Assembly (NCBI RefSeq): GCF_033473495.1
Contig: NC_088936.1
Span: forward strand, 1,488,001 to 1,552,000
Length of the DNA stretch: 64,000 bases
Direction: 5' to 3'
DNA from: Cercospora beticola
Lineage: Eukaryota; Ascomycota; Dothideomycetes; Mycosphaerellales; Mycosphaerellaceae
Shown in pieces: positions 10,895 to 20,963 of the stretch (positions are counted from its first letter, which is position 1; every line of letters begins with the position of its first letter). The position numbers and the translations under genes are program-made. The notes beneath the pieces were generated by a model that worked only from the letters and a program-made list of their open reading frames with translations, had not been told where the DNA came from and searched no databases.

Positions 10895-12937
10895 TCATTC
10901 ATTGATCGCAAAGCGAATTTCAACCCACCCTTCAGCCATCTTTTTCATACTCTGCTCAATATCATCGTCCATTCCCCTGCCCAGTCCCAGGAACTGCCTG
11001 AACTTCGCATAGTAGAACCACAAATCCGTACTCAGCAGGACGACATTGAACAACAAATGTCTCCCATACTCAGCCCAGCGATGTCCAAGTGTCGCGTCTC
11101 GATCTTCAGTCAGGGCACGACTGGCCCAGTATCCAGTGATTTTGATACGATTGACCGGACTTCCGAGGAACTGATTATTGCCTTGCACGATGCGCAAATT
11201 TCGACCAATAAAGATCAGTTCTTGCGGGAATTTGTCCTGGTTCGCAAGTATGTCTCGAATGCCTTTCCGCATGTGTTGCTGCATTTCGAATTGCCGCTCC
11301 TTCTGTTCCTTCTTGGACATGGACTGCAGTTCTTTCATGACTTTATTGCCGCCACCTTCATACGGTTTCATGAGAGTGGCACTTGCGAAGATGTCAGGCG
11401 CGTTGATACCCCATTCCTCGCTCGTGATTCGTTTGATGGTCTTGTCATCAAAGGTCATGAGTGAACGCCAGAAAAGCGCATACTGCTTGCGGAAATTGGG
11501 GTTCATTTTGATGTATAACCCGTGATCGATAAGAACGAGTTCGGGCTTGCCGTTGGGCTTTCGACGAATGAAGATGTTGCCAGGATGGGGATCGCAGTGG
11601 ACGAGGCCCCAGAGGAACATCTGGGCGCTGAAGAGATCGACCATTGTCTGCATGACTGGTCTCAAGGCGAGTCCGAGGCCTCCCTTTTTGTCTGTACCTC
11701 GCCATTCGTCGCGAGTGGGCTTAAGCTTTTCGTCATTCGGGTTGTTGGTTGGGATGGATTGGTGCAGCGTCTGAGGAACAGGAGGAAGCTGACTGCCACC
11801 TGCACCTGGAGAGCCTCGACGCCAGCCGCCTTGCCAACTTCCAGTGATGCCTTCCTTATCCCAGAGACGGATGCCCTCAATCCACTCGGCGGTCATGACG
11901 CGGCGGGAAGTCAATTCAGGATAGGCGTCAGGAATGTAGACGCGATCCCGCAGTCGCGGTTCACCTTGGATGAGTCTGCGCATTTGTCGGGCGTTCTCAG
12001 CCTCATACTCGAAGTTGCACTCTGCCAGAAGTCTGTCGCAGACGTATGGCACGAGGTGGTATAGAGGCAGATCGAACCAGTACGAGTAGATTCTGCTCAC
12101 AACCCGGAAGGCCCACAAGTCCCATCCCACTTGTCTGGCAATCTCCTTCTTCTGTACCTTGACTGCGACCTCTCGCCCATCTGGCAGGCGTGCCCAATGT
12201 ACCTGGGCCACACTCGCAGACGCTCTCGCCGTCCTCTCCATAATCCCCTTCCCTGGCTCTCCCGTGAAGCTGACGCCGAAAACTTCTTCCACACTCTTGC
12301 CAAAGTCCTCTCGAATGACCTTCTCGACCTCTTTCCAATCGTTCTGCGGCGCATCATCGAACATCCTCGCGAACATTTTTTGAAACTCCGGTGGCAGCAC
12401 AGCACTCTGCATGGCAATGGCCTGCCCGATCTTCAGGTATAGCCCTCCATTGGCACGAAGCAGTTCGAACACTCGTACTGCACTCCGGTGGTGTAAATCT
12501 TCAACGCTGTCGCCAATCCATGGGTCGGCGCGAAAGTTGAGCTTATAGTCGAGAGCAATAAGCAGACCAATGGAGAACGTCCGAACGCTGCGAGTAAGAC
12601 AGGCATCATAGAACTGTGTGTCGATACCTAGCACCACGGCCACTGCGAGAGAGGTCCTGATCAGGCGACGGAGCCATTTGCGGCTCTTGCGATACTGTTT
12701 CGCTTGCTTCGGTGCGCCGAGGTCAGCGGGCGAGGGAGGCTTCGCGTGCGTAAATTGGCCTTGGAAGCGTCGAAGAACGGGAGAGGAGAGCGGTAATGAT
12801 CGTGGTCGCGTGTGGCGTGGTGGGAAAAATGCTCGCGTGCTACTTTGTCGGAGTTGCTGGTCTGCTCCGAAACGAGATGGACTCGCGAGGGTCTTGCTTG
12901 CGCATTGCCGGCATACTGGCCGGAAGACGCGAAGCAT
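10895..12937 (-). CDS. ABC1/UbiB (ADCK) family atypical kinase, ADCK1/Mcp2 type
   Basis: A single-exon frame of 680 aa starts at the ATG at 12937. The N-terminus is basic and Ser/Arg-rich (MLRVFRPVCRQCASK), as in a mitochondrial presequence, with a hydrophobic segment near residues 90-110. The family's diagnostic KxGQ motif is visible in LYLKIGQAIAMQ. An Ala-rich loop (ARASASVAQVH) precedes the Lys strand (VAVKVQKK), and then come a catalytic LVHCDPHPGNIFI and the metal site LIDHGLY. The LDHGLY-type ending and length match ADCK1 and yeast Mcp2/Cqd2, not Coq8. That group is implicated in mitochondrial lipid and coenzyme Q distribution at the inner membrane. An insert rich in Gly/Pro (about residues 375-420) is unusual. 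Confidence 0.9.
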   Translation of the reverse strand: MLRVFRPVCRQCASKTLASPSRFGADQQLRQSSTRAFFPPRHTRPRSLPLSSPVLRRFQGQFTHAKPPSPADLGAPKQAKQYRKSRKWLRRLIRTSLAVAVVLGIDTQFYDACLTRSVRTFSIGLLIALDYKLNFRADPWIGDSVEDLHHRSAVRVFELLRANGGLYLKIGQAIAMQSAVLPPEFQKMFARMFDDAPQNDWKEVEKVIREDFGKSVEEVFGVSFTGEPGKGIMERTARASASVAQVHWARLPDGREVAVKVQKKEIARQVGWDLWAFRVVSRIYSYWFDLPLYHLVPYVCDRLLAECNFEYEAENARQMRRLIQGEPRLRDRVYIPDAYPELTSRRVMTAEWIEGIRLWDKEGITGSWQGGWRRGSPGAGGSQLPPVPQTLHQSIPTNNPNDEKLKPTRDEWRGTDKKGGLGLALRPVMQTMVDLFSAQMFLWGLVHCDPHPGNIFIRRKPNGKPELVLIDHGLYIKMNPNFRKQYALFWRSLMTFDDKTIKRITSEEWGINAPDIFASATLMKPYEGGGNKVMKELQSMSKKEQKERQFEMQQHMRKGIRDILANQDKFPQELIFIGRNLRIVQGNNQFLGSPVNRIKITGYWASRALTEDRDATLGHRWAEYGRHLLFNVVLLSTDLWFYYAKFRQFLGLGRGMDDDIEQSMKKMAEGWVEIRFAINE

Positions 12938-13193
12938 GCCTCAAGACGAGCTGCTGTTGGCGGCGGCGGTGTAAGTGAACGACAGTGTATGAGGTTGGAG
13001 AACAATGAACACCTCGAGGTTGAAGGCATCATTTCACATGCGTCATTAAGCACTAGCGTCAAACTAGCGACATCGTTCCTTCTAGTCCCCAAATAGTCGG
13101 ACAGCTCTATCTACATCTCCTGACGCAGTACCAGTCTTCTGCCATGGGCTTTCACGAAACGCTCTGGTGCTGAGAGTGCTATACCATCGCCTC

Positions 13194-13673
13194 CTATATC
13201 ACAAAATATCCGGGTACGGATGCGCCATAAAACCACCCGAGGTGTTCCGGCCACTGTCTACTCTCTTTGGCCATTTTCTCCTTCTCTCCATGCTTCTTCG
13301 CAGCTTTTGCGTCCTTGCGCGCTGCTCTTTCAACGGCGGCCTGCTGAGACCTTTCAAAGATATCTCCCTCTGCTGCGCTTGATTTCTTCCGGCCGAACGG
13401 GAATGCCCATGGATGCCGTTCCCGGTATGAGGAACTTGAAGTAGAGCTCGTCTTTCTCGAAGCTCCCGATCTCGTCGTAGCCTCGCTCTGACCTGTCTTC
13501 GACCTCTTCAGATGGCCCGCTTCTCTCTCCGAAGTGGTGGAATATGAGCTGTCGCACGAGCCACGGCGAGACTCAGCTTCCTCCTCAGCCTTCGACTTGC
13601 CGCCCGCAGCATGCATCTTGGAATACCCTTTGGAGTCGGTCCGCTTGTGGCCGAATAGCTTGCTTGGTGACAT
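13194..13673 (-). CDS. Small basic, low-complexity protein of unknown function
   Basis: An ATG at 13673 (MSPSKLFGHKRTDSKG) opens a 159-aa frame that ends at the stop at 13194. Composition is Ser-, Lys- and Glu-rich with clusters such as RKTSSTSSSS and a charged helical stretch (AAVERAARKDAKAAKKHGEKEK). A more ordered, aromatic C-terminus (WPEHLGWFYGASVPGYFVI) follows. That non-random tail after a disordered body is the main reason to believe it. No domain or targeting signal is seen. Many predicted phosphorylatable Ser are visible, but this is weak evidence. It could be a fungal-specific adaptor. Function is unknown. Confidence 0.6.
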   Translation of the reverse strand: MSPSKLFGHKRTDSKGYSKMHAAGGKSKAEEEAESRRGSCDSSYSTTSEREAGHLKRSKTGQSEATTRSGASRKTSSTSSSSYRERHPWAFPFGRKKSSAAEGDIFERSQQAAVERAARKDAKAAKKHGEKEKMAKESRQWPEHLGWFYGASVPGYFVI

Positions 13674-14619
13674 CCCGAGCACGGTTCTCAGTGGAATGTT
13701 CCGTCGATTGGCCGGTGTCTCGAAAATTGCTCACAATGCTCTCTGGCAGGCCCTCGTCAGCAGCGTATCACCTGTCATACGAGGCGTTGCCTTTGTGCCA
13801 TTGCACACCACGTACAGAAGGAATGGGTACACCGGATATGGGCGGAAGCTACCAGCTTGCTCGAAGCTTTTTCGCACTTCACGCCGTATCGGGATCTAGA
13901 TTCTGCCAGACGTCATTCATCGAGGATGCTCGTGGCGCGTCGACTTGATCACATCGCTTCACAACTTTCACAAGTCGCAACCACAGTTCTTTGGTGGCGA
14001 GTACGATGTGCTGGCAAAGCTTGCGATGCAAAGAATGTCTTCGGCGGCCGAAGCTTCACGTATTGTAGGGGAGAGCCTGCTCGAGTCAAGTATCGATTTT
14101 TAGCACAGTCAGTCCACCTTCCCTGCCCTTCCCAAAACTCTAGATGAAGATCATGCCAGTTTCCGTCGGTGCTTCTAAATTAGGGACGATACTCGCAACC
14201 CTAAGAGGGTACGAAGATGGCTTTGAGGCGCAGAATTCATCTATTTTCCTCTTTGGACGACACTGGTCGTTCTCCAGCCAGTAACGACCGCAGCAACCAG
14301 GTATCTGTGGTCAGCGCTGCCCTGTACATCGGCTTTCATGGTATACACTGCAACCACAGTACAGAAGCCGCCACCAGAGCATTGGTGGGCGATTTGCAGC
14401 CGGCACTTCGATGCGATGGGCACTGGCATCTGCACCAAGCGATTAGTAGGGCTTGAAGCGATTCGAATGCAGTGGGCCATGAGGTAGTCGCTATAAGTAT
14501 CTGCTACGCTTGCTGTCAGATTCTATATCACCAACCTCGATCATCAGCTTCTTTTGTCCAATCCCCATACAGGCTCGTCATATTCAGAACACTTTCCAAT
14601 CAGCACCCACCCAATCAGA
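13674..14619. other. Intergenic, promoter of the secreted Cys-rich gene
   Basis: No supported ORF. A TATAAG at 14493-14498, about 125 bp before the next start codon, is a plausible core promoter. Confidence 0.5.
14493..14498 (+). promoter_or_regulatory. Candidate TATA box
   Basis: TATAAG lies about 125 bp upstream of the ATG at 14620, a distance that would put transcription start 30-60 bp downstream and leave a short leader. Assigned by position only. Confidence 0.35.
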
Positions 14620-15492
14620 ATGAAGGCAACTACATTCGCTACAATTTTGGCAGCCATTGCCACGGGTGCCGCTGCATTTCCAGCCCCTATTGGCTCAGAA
14701 GTATGCCCACTTCGACCAAACGATTTTATCCATATGAAGACTGACAACATACAGGGTCTGATCGCTCGTGACGACCAGGCACAGGCTGCCCAGCAGAACA
14801 CTCAGTCATCGGACCAGGCTGCCGCTCCTCAGCAGGTGCAAAGCAAGCAGCAGCAAGCCCAGTCCGCTGGAACTCAGGAGCAACAAAATGCCAAGGCTCA
14901 GCAAGGGCAGCTCAGTGCTCAGCAGCAGCAAGACGCTCAGAAACTAGATGCCACCAACGCGTGGTGCTACGACAACTATCGCGGCTACTCTTCATGTGGT
15001 CCAGATAGCTACTACTCGCAACATGTCTGCCAGGATACTTGGACTGGACAGTGGTATTTCTGCACTTACAATGACTGGTGCGTAGACCACACATCTTCTA
15101 CACTTCTTCATTGAAGTGCCTATAAACTGACACTGCTTCTTTCACACAGGATCCAGCAATACTTTGGCTATTATTACCCCCAACGACAATGCTACGACGA
15201 CTTTGGCAGACAGTACCCGTGCAATCAGCCTCAGCCACAGTACTGCCGCGATTTCTACAACAACATTGTCCCATGTAATGGACGTTACCAGCCAGACAAC
15301 AGAAATGTCTGCCGTGATCTACGGGGAAATATCACTCCTTGCCTCCTCGATAGCACGGAATCCGCTTCTGTCGACACGCCGTTTGGGAAGTTCTCGGCCT
15401 CGCGCACAACTGGTGGGAACCAGAATAACAACCCCAACGGAGGTGTTAATTGCAAGGTTGGTGAGGATGGCAACTTGGAATGTGCTGCTTGA
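14620..15492 (+). CDS. Secreted protein of repeated C-x-D-x7-C modules, effector-like
   Basis: Exons 14620-14700, 14755-15077 and 15150-15492 give 248 aa through two GT-AG introns (54 and 72 nt). Residues 1-19 are a signal peptide (MKATTFATILAAIATGAAA). A Gln/Ala-rich low-complexity region follows (residues about 30-85). The Cys-rich part holds twelve Cys, ten of them in five modules of C-x-D-x7-C (x8 once): CYDNYRGYSSC, CQDTWTGQWYFC, CYDDFGRQYPC, CRDFYNNIVPC and CRDLRGNITPC. Spacers between modules are 7-18 residues. A Ser/Asn-rich tail ends with one more Cys pair. Secretion and disulfide pairing are inferred. I know no named family with this module, and a role in the wall or in host interaction is speculative. 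The first intron is a multiple of three and stop-free. Confidence 0.85.
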
Positions 15493-16645
15493 GATGGAAG
15501 GAATGCAAGCGGCGTGATTCGTCGGATCGATGAGGAACGAAGTCATTTCGAAGAGCTGTACGTCGGTGGCGATGCGAAAAGAATCGGTTGCAAAAAGTTC
15601 GGTCACGAAGTCAGATGAAGTTTACGAATGTCGATATAATGATAATACTCTTGCCAGTTCAGTTTTATGTTCGGACACTTCACCGCTGTCCAAGGAAACG
15701 ATCACAGAACGAACTTCCTTCTACACTGCTCCCCAAAAGTCTCTTGCGAGCTCGCTTTTGCAAGCGGACCCTCGCTCTGAATATTGGTTCAAGGATGGCG
15801 CTGTTCAAATGACAAAATCAAGCTTCGATGACAAGCGCCGAACAACGCCTACTTCTCTTGCCCTCCAACCCTTGTATTCCTGATTCTGAACGCGCTGCAG
15901 CTTGGCAACAGTAAGCATACTGCTACAAGTGTTTCCTTGTCAGTCTCATAGTCAGGGTTTGGTGGTCAGCGAGGATCGAGCCTTCAATGCTCCAGCTCAG
16001 ACCTCAGAAGGTCTAGACTGTCGAGCCGTTGATCGATTCGTCACTTTGACGGCGTTTGACTTACTACGAAGAACGCTACTTACATGCAGTAGTCTTGCTC
16101 ATTGCGGGCTAAGCACATGCCAGTCTGTTGGGAGCATGCCAATATAATTTTCAGAAGGGCTTTGACATAGATTGATCGTGCTCGTGACTGGCAGCATCAT
16201 GCCAAGATATGCCAAGCCCAATTGCCGCCAACGACACGACTTGAGTGAAGCTTCCTCTTCTTCCTAATCAAACAACACCCTCACTCCATCAAGAGCCAGT
16301 ACTTCGCGGCCCGCTCATCAAGATGGACGCATGTTGTCCGCTTCCTACTCTGCACCCTTCTCGCTAATGCTCTTCGTGCTGTTTGGCGCTCGCCATCAAG
16401 TAGCAATCACAATCACGCAATTGTGGGCTCCTGTCGCAGATTCGCTGGCACAATTCGGCGCTTTTCATTGGCGCTATTCCGAAGAATTCGAGAAAGGATA
16501 GAAGGGCTGTAACATCATCCATTTATTCGTATTACCCAATGCTTGGTTTGAGTGTTCCTTCCCGGCAGTATGCGATGATCTGGGCCCGGGCTCGTTGCGA
16601 TAGCTGCTTTCACAATTTTCATGCAAGCTGAACTCTGGACAATCC
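15493..16645. other. Intergenic with a decayed gene copy
   Basis: Mostly featureless. About 15900-16140 resembles 17290-17480 (see the separate pseudogene entry). Confidence 0.5.
15900..16140 (-). pseudogene. Decayed paralogue of the gene at 16.6-17.6 kb
   Basis: By eye, about 210 bp aligns at roughly 65-70% with 17290-17480. The alignment includes the end of one exon (minus strand T-G-x4-R-x2-QDYC), its splice donor (GTAAGT here, GTGAGC in the other copy), an intron of about 60-75 nt with a TCTAG-type acceptor, and the start of the next exon (ADHQ here against TDYQ there). This copy carries a stop in two of the three frames of the first exon and early stops after the acceptor. No membrane-region exons follow. 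A short surviving gene with shifted splicing is not excluded. The identity figure is an estimate. Confidence 0.45.
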
Positions 16646-17570
16646 TCATCGCACACGAGTGCGTGGGACATCTTTCACTGGGGGAACTGGCGGGGCCTCG
16701 TAGCTGAGGTCATGCACGAAGTTCTGTTTGTGCTGTAAGCTTCTCTGGTTCGATCGGCTTTTGAGCGACATCAAGCCATGGATCCCAGCGAGAGCAACCG
16801 TGATCACAATTGCAAGCCAGCGACTGGTCATCCGTCCACAGGTCAGTGCCATTCGCAGAGAGGTAAAACAAGAGATCATACCGCAAGCCGACAGTCGTTT
16901 CCTAATTGGGATCGCCTTTGCCTGATATTATGCTGCATCTGGCACGCCCAAAACTCGTGAGTATATCTACCCAAGGAGTACACAGTTGTGTAGCTCCATG
17001 TGGTACTTTGCTTCGTCTGAACGGTTGCAACGATGAAGGCGATTATGTTGATCGAAATTGATGTAGCCAACGCGGTATAGTATGCGACGCGATAAGGTAT
17101 TGAAGACGATTTCTGTATCTTGGTCAGCAACGAGTCTCCGTACAGCCCGGGAAGAGGCACACTTGCGTTGTTGTGAAGACTGATCCCGTACATGATAGCA
17201 ATCACGACCATAGCCGAATTGATCGACAGGGATACAAGCAAGATATTACTCGCACCATTTTGAAAGTTCTCCGGTACACTCGCAAGCCTGTCAGCACCGA
17301 CTCCAGGAAGGATTGGTAGTCAGTGACGACTAGGTCTCCAATCTGGCCCAGACGGACTTGAGAAAATCTAGATGATTGGTTCATCACTCCCCGGGCGTGA
17401 TGCTCTACCAAACACAAGCTGCTCACCTGCAGTAGTCTTGCCCACTGCGGACAAAATATCTGCCAGTCGGCAAAGAGGTGTGCTCGGTGAACCCTGGCGC
17501 AGACACTCCGCAATTGCACTTTGTTGATCTGGACTCGGGCTCACTACCATAGCTGCTTTCTCAACTTCGT
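16646..17570 (-). CDS. Candidate multi-span membrane protein, exon structure unresolved
   Basis: Several protein-like segments lie in order on the minus strand. First is a Cys-bearing exon ending CNCGVSAPGFTEHTSL then QDYC (end 17427). After an intron (17368-17426) comes VRLGQIGDLVVTDYQSFLES. A different frame then holds two hydrophobic segments (ILLVSLSINSAMVVIAIMYG and ALATSISINIIAFIVATVQ). After another probable intron, KAIPIRKRLSAC leads to a third span (WLAIVITVALAGIHGLM) and a tail ending at the TGA at 16646. I could not find one splice model joining all parts, so the gene may be damaged. No family is recognised. Its first half has a second copy about 1.4 kb away. Confidence 0.35.
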
Positions 17571-17586
17571 TGTGAACAGGACTCAA

Positions 17587-18189
17587 AGGAAAGTCGTTCG
17601 CGTTTTCAATGACTTTACATCACTGATGGGAGGAATTTGAGTAATGAAATCGGTCCTTTGCTTCGTCTTGCTCATTGCTCGTGCCGTGTTTTTCGATCGG
17701 AGACACGCATCGATCGAGGCCTAAGTGCTGAGTCTCGAAATCAGCTGGAGAACTCGAGGAAGCTATCGCTGAGTACAGAATGTAACTCGCGTTCTCGAGC
17801 TATCTACTTCTCAAACCCCGTGCTCGCTCCAGAAGGTGGTCGTAGCACCCAGAGCGAACCTTGATAAGCGCTTGAGGCAGCATCTGGGCACAAGATAGGA
17901 GATAGGTTCTCGAACAGATTCGTGCAGGTCGCTGCGATGATAGCGTGGAGTTGAATGCAAAAGATACTGCCTGCGAGTCAATGTCAACAATAGATTGCTT
18001 GCTTGCTGGTGAGCACTGGAAGTACCTGCGTGGGGCGGGCAGGTGAGAACCTGCCAGGTGGAATGTCTCAGTTGCTGAGTCATCTAACAATGCCAAGAAC
18101 AGCGACCCCTTGACCTACTTGTGCCTCCACCTTCATCTTAGTCCTTGCATCTTATGCACGCCTGCGTGTAAACACCATTCAGGCTCACG
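17587..18189. other. Intergenic, nothing recognised
   Basis: Likely holds the promoters of the two divergent neighbours. No supported ORF. Confidence 0.5.
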
Positions 18190-19107
18190 ATGACCACAGA
18201 CAATGGTACTCCGTGGACACCGGTGTCCCTTCCCTACTTCGCCAACAGCGGCCCCGTGGACAAACTTCCCAGCGCAGAAGATATTCGTGGTTGCACAGAT
18301 GTTCTACACGAACGTTTCCGCGCGAAGATCGTCGCAGTGAGCCAGCAGATTGTCGCCAAATTCGGCGGTGATGTGCTTGAACGGGAGGGACAGGCACTGA
18401 TCTATCTCGAGCGACACGTGCCCAAAGTGCCAGCCCCACGACTCTACGCCATGTATTACCACGAGAAGGAATTGTTCCTGGTCATGCAGCGCGCTCCAGG
18501 GGTACAATTGGAGAAGCTCTGGCCGTCTTTGACAAGTTCGGAGAAGCAGTTCATTGTCGCAGAACTTCACAATGTATTCCATCAGCTTCGAGAGACAGTG
18601 TGCCCTGCACCGGCTTATTTCGGAGGCTTGGCAGGCGAGGGAGTGAACCACCACCTTTTCTTCAATCAAAAAGATGATGACCAAGACCTTTTGGGTCCAT
18701 TCCACGGCGAGGCAGCCTTTCTCGAAGGTCTTACGAGCAATTTTCGTGCTTCGAGGGAGCGGAATGGTCATCCCGTGTTCAAAGTCCAATTCTACGAGGA
18801 TCACCTTAGCAACGCGCTTCGAGGTCTGTCTCCAGTCCTTACCCACGGAGATGTGCAGCGACGGAACATCATGGTCGCGGAGAGGAAACGAAGTACACCT
18901 GAAGAAAGCGAGAGACGTTTTGATGTTTTCCTCGTGGACTGGGAGATGGCGGCCTGGCTGCCAGAGTTCTGGGAATACTACTCAGCTTCCAAAGAATTCA
19001 ATCTGACGGGCATTCATGATGACTGGTGCTGGTACGTTGGGAAGTTCTTGGACGTACGCCTTGCTGAAGCAGCTGCCTTGACTATGTTCGAGAAAGATTA
19101 TAGTTAA
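18190..19107 (+). CDS. APH-type phosphotransferase (kinase-like)
   Basis: A single-exon frame of 305 aa starts at the ATG at 18190. The protein-kinase-like fold of the aminoglycoside phosphotransferase/choline kinase group is shown by EREGQALIYLERHVPKVPAP (helix C and hinge region), LFLVMQRAPG, a catalytic loop THGDVQRRNIMV near residue 220, and the metal-binding VDWEMAAW near 255. The usual WPEFWEYY-like segment follows (LPEFWEYY). Such proteins are numerous in filamentous fungi and their substrates are mostly unknown, so antibiotic resistance should not be inferred. An obvious Lys strand (KIVAVSQQIVAKFG) is present near residue 50. Cytosolic location is likely. Confidence 0.88.
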   Translation: MTTDNGTPWTPVSLPYFANSGPVDKLPSAEDIRGCTDVLHERFRAKIVAVSQQIVAKFGGDVLEREGQALIYLERHVPKVPAPRLYAMYYHEKELFLVMQRAPGVQLEKLWPSLTSSEKQFIVAELHNVFHQLRETVCPAPAYFGGLAGEGVNHHLFFNQKDDDQDLLGPFHGEAAFLEGLTSNFRASRERNGHPVFKVQFYEDHLSNALRGLSPVLTHGDVQRRNIMVAERKRSTPEESERRFDVFLVDWEMAAWLPEFWEYYSASKEFNLTGIHDDWCWYVGKFLDVRLAEAAALTMFEKDYS

Positions 19108-19272
19108 ATCTTTCGATGTCTCCATGGATCAATTGCACCACAGATGTCGCCTACAACCGCATTCCATGGCTTCATCAAACTCCGAATCAAAACAGCCGCA
19201 GCGAATGTGTTTGACCAAAAGATCTCCCTCCAAAATGCCAGACATGTAACATGCTCTCCTTGCAACCTCCTT

Positions 19273-19787
19273 TTACGACCATGGACGCAGAATACCAGCC
19301 CTTTGCAAAGCAGGAATAGCATGCTGAGCTGTCCATTCGTTGCATTTGAAGATCGGCCTCCTTTGCTCTCCAGGTCCATAAAGCTCGCCATTTTCCTTGG
19401 TCCATGTGATCTCATATCTGTTGGTCACTGGATCTTTCTCCCAGAAATTGATGCCTTGTTGTTTCGTCGGTGTAGGTAAAGCGCTCAGGATAGCGGTGAT
19501 CCTTCCGGAATCGTGGTCCGACTTTAGAACATGTCCAATCGGCGTCAGTCTGTGCAAAAGGCCAGATTGTCCGGGCTTCCAGCCTTTCTTCTCGTCGTAG
19601 TACATGCCGCTGGCCGCAATGATATCGCCTGTAACATGAAATAGTGTTCCTTTGCCAGCTTCAGGATCCACGTTCACGAAGACACCATCGTGATAACGCT
19701 TCACAGGGTCGAGTGGGTCGGGTGCGGCGGAGTCGATCTCGGCTTTGAAGACTTGACACCATATTCTATTTGATCGGGCTGTTCTTG
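19273..19787 (-). CDS. Unknown conserved-type fungal protein, N-terminus damaged or unresolved
   Basis: The frame is open from about 19787 to the stop at 19273 and contains RIWCQVFKAEIDSAAP, then KRYHDGVFVNVDPEAGKG, HVTGDIIAASGM and a C-terminus FKCNEWTAQHAIPALQRAG. This order (RYH-x-G/I-FVE, FHV-GDI, RRP-x-KC-EWT) is familiar from a family of fungal hypothetical proteins of about 170 aa, as far as I remember. No ATG lies in this frame. The ATG at 19799 starts MSSKQEQPDQ one base out of phase and would join it with a single added base near 19770. A missed upstream exon is the alternative. Function is unknown. Confidence 0.6.
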
Positions 19788-19799
19788 TTTAGAAGACAT

Positions 19800-20963
19800 A
19801 ATGCTTGGAGGACTGGAATTGTAGCTTCAACCATCGTATCCACGACAGTCTTATATGTTGTAGCACAACTACATTCTGCTTCGTACTCTGTCCAGGAAGC
19901 GCACGATAATGTACTCGCAGCGGCTGGAAGAACACCGGAGCTCCAAATCATGAGATGGGGCGCCTCGGACTGGGCGGTTCAGACACATCTCGGGAGCTGT
20001 GCTCCAACAAAATTCCCGACACCTCTTTTGCATACGCAGCGGCGTCTCTGAATATCAAAACATTGGCTAGGAAGGGACATTCTTTCGGAGCATGTTCCGT
20101 AAATTGCGGCGTTGCCTCAAGTAGTCCGACTATTTTGGCTTACAAAAGCTGCTGCCGTGCGGCACAGGCGACCACCTGGCGAATGAAGCTGTCCGCTATG
20201 CTCTCAGAATAAACGCGCGGTTGGGGGAACAATCGTGCCGAAAGAGACTTGCTCATGATCCTGTCCCACTGTGCGTAGCTGCTTCCTGTCCAGTCTGCTC
20301 CAAGACAGACGCAATTAGCACAGGACTAGCAGTAGGCGCTTTCACAGGCTTGGAAGAGACACCTGCAGCTAGTCATTGCACTCTACAGAGCAGGGCGCAG
20401 GGCACGTCGTCCGTTGGTTTCAGACCATGAAATGTCAACCACGTACTGATCTCGTGTAGCCAATTGCTTGAAGCAGGTAGCGCTTCGGTCCATACTACCA
20501 GCTGCTCGTGGGTCGGATGACTTCCTGGTTTACCATTTCGTGAACAGCATGGGAATAGTAGACTCCGATCCAGGACGGACTGTCATCGTCGTATTTTAGA
20601 TGCAAGCACCAATTTAGAGCTGTGAAGACTGGTTCTCATAGTGAGATAATCAGTTGCAGTGTCCTCTCCTCATGGATATAGGGTCGTTATGTCTCCTCGC
20701 GGTACTCCGCGATGCCAGTAATTCGTCAAATGCAATGATCTCGTAGTCTTCGATGGCAAGCCATCTTAGTGGAGTACAAAGACATGCAGGACGAACAAGA
20801 CTGTCGATACAAAGAAGGAAAAAGAAGTATCCCTCATTGTGGACTGTGCCGGTGAAGCCGAACCCCATTTCATTGTTACTATTCCTGCAACCCATAATGT
20901 CGAAGCACCTGGTGTCCATTCCATAAAAGGGGGCTGGTCCCAGTAGTCTGGCGCTTCCAAAAC
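19800..20963. other. Intergenic, nothing recognised
   Basis: About 1.2 kb with only short non-protein-like ORFs. Confidence 0.5.
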
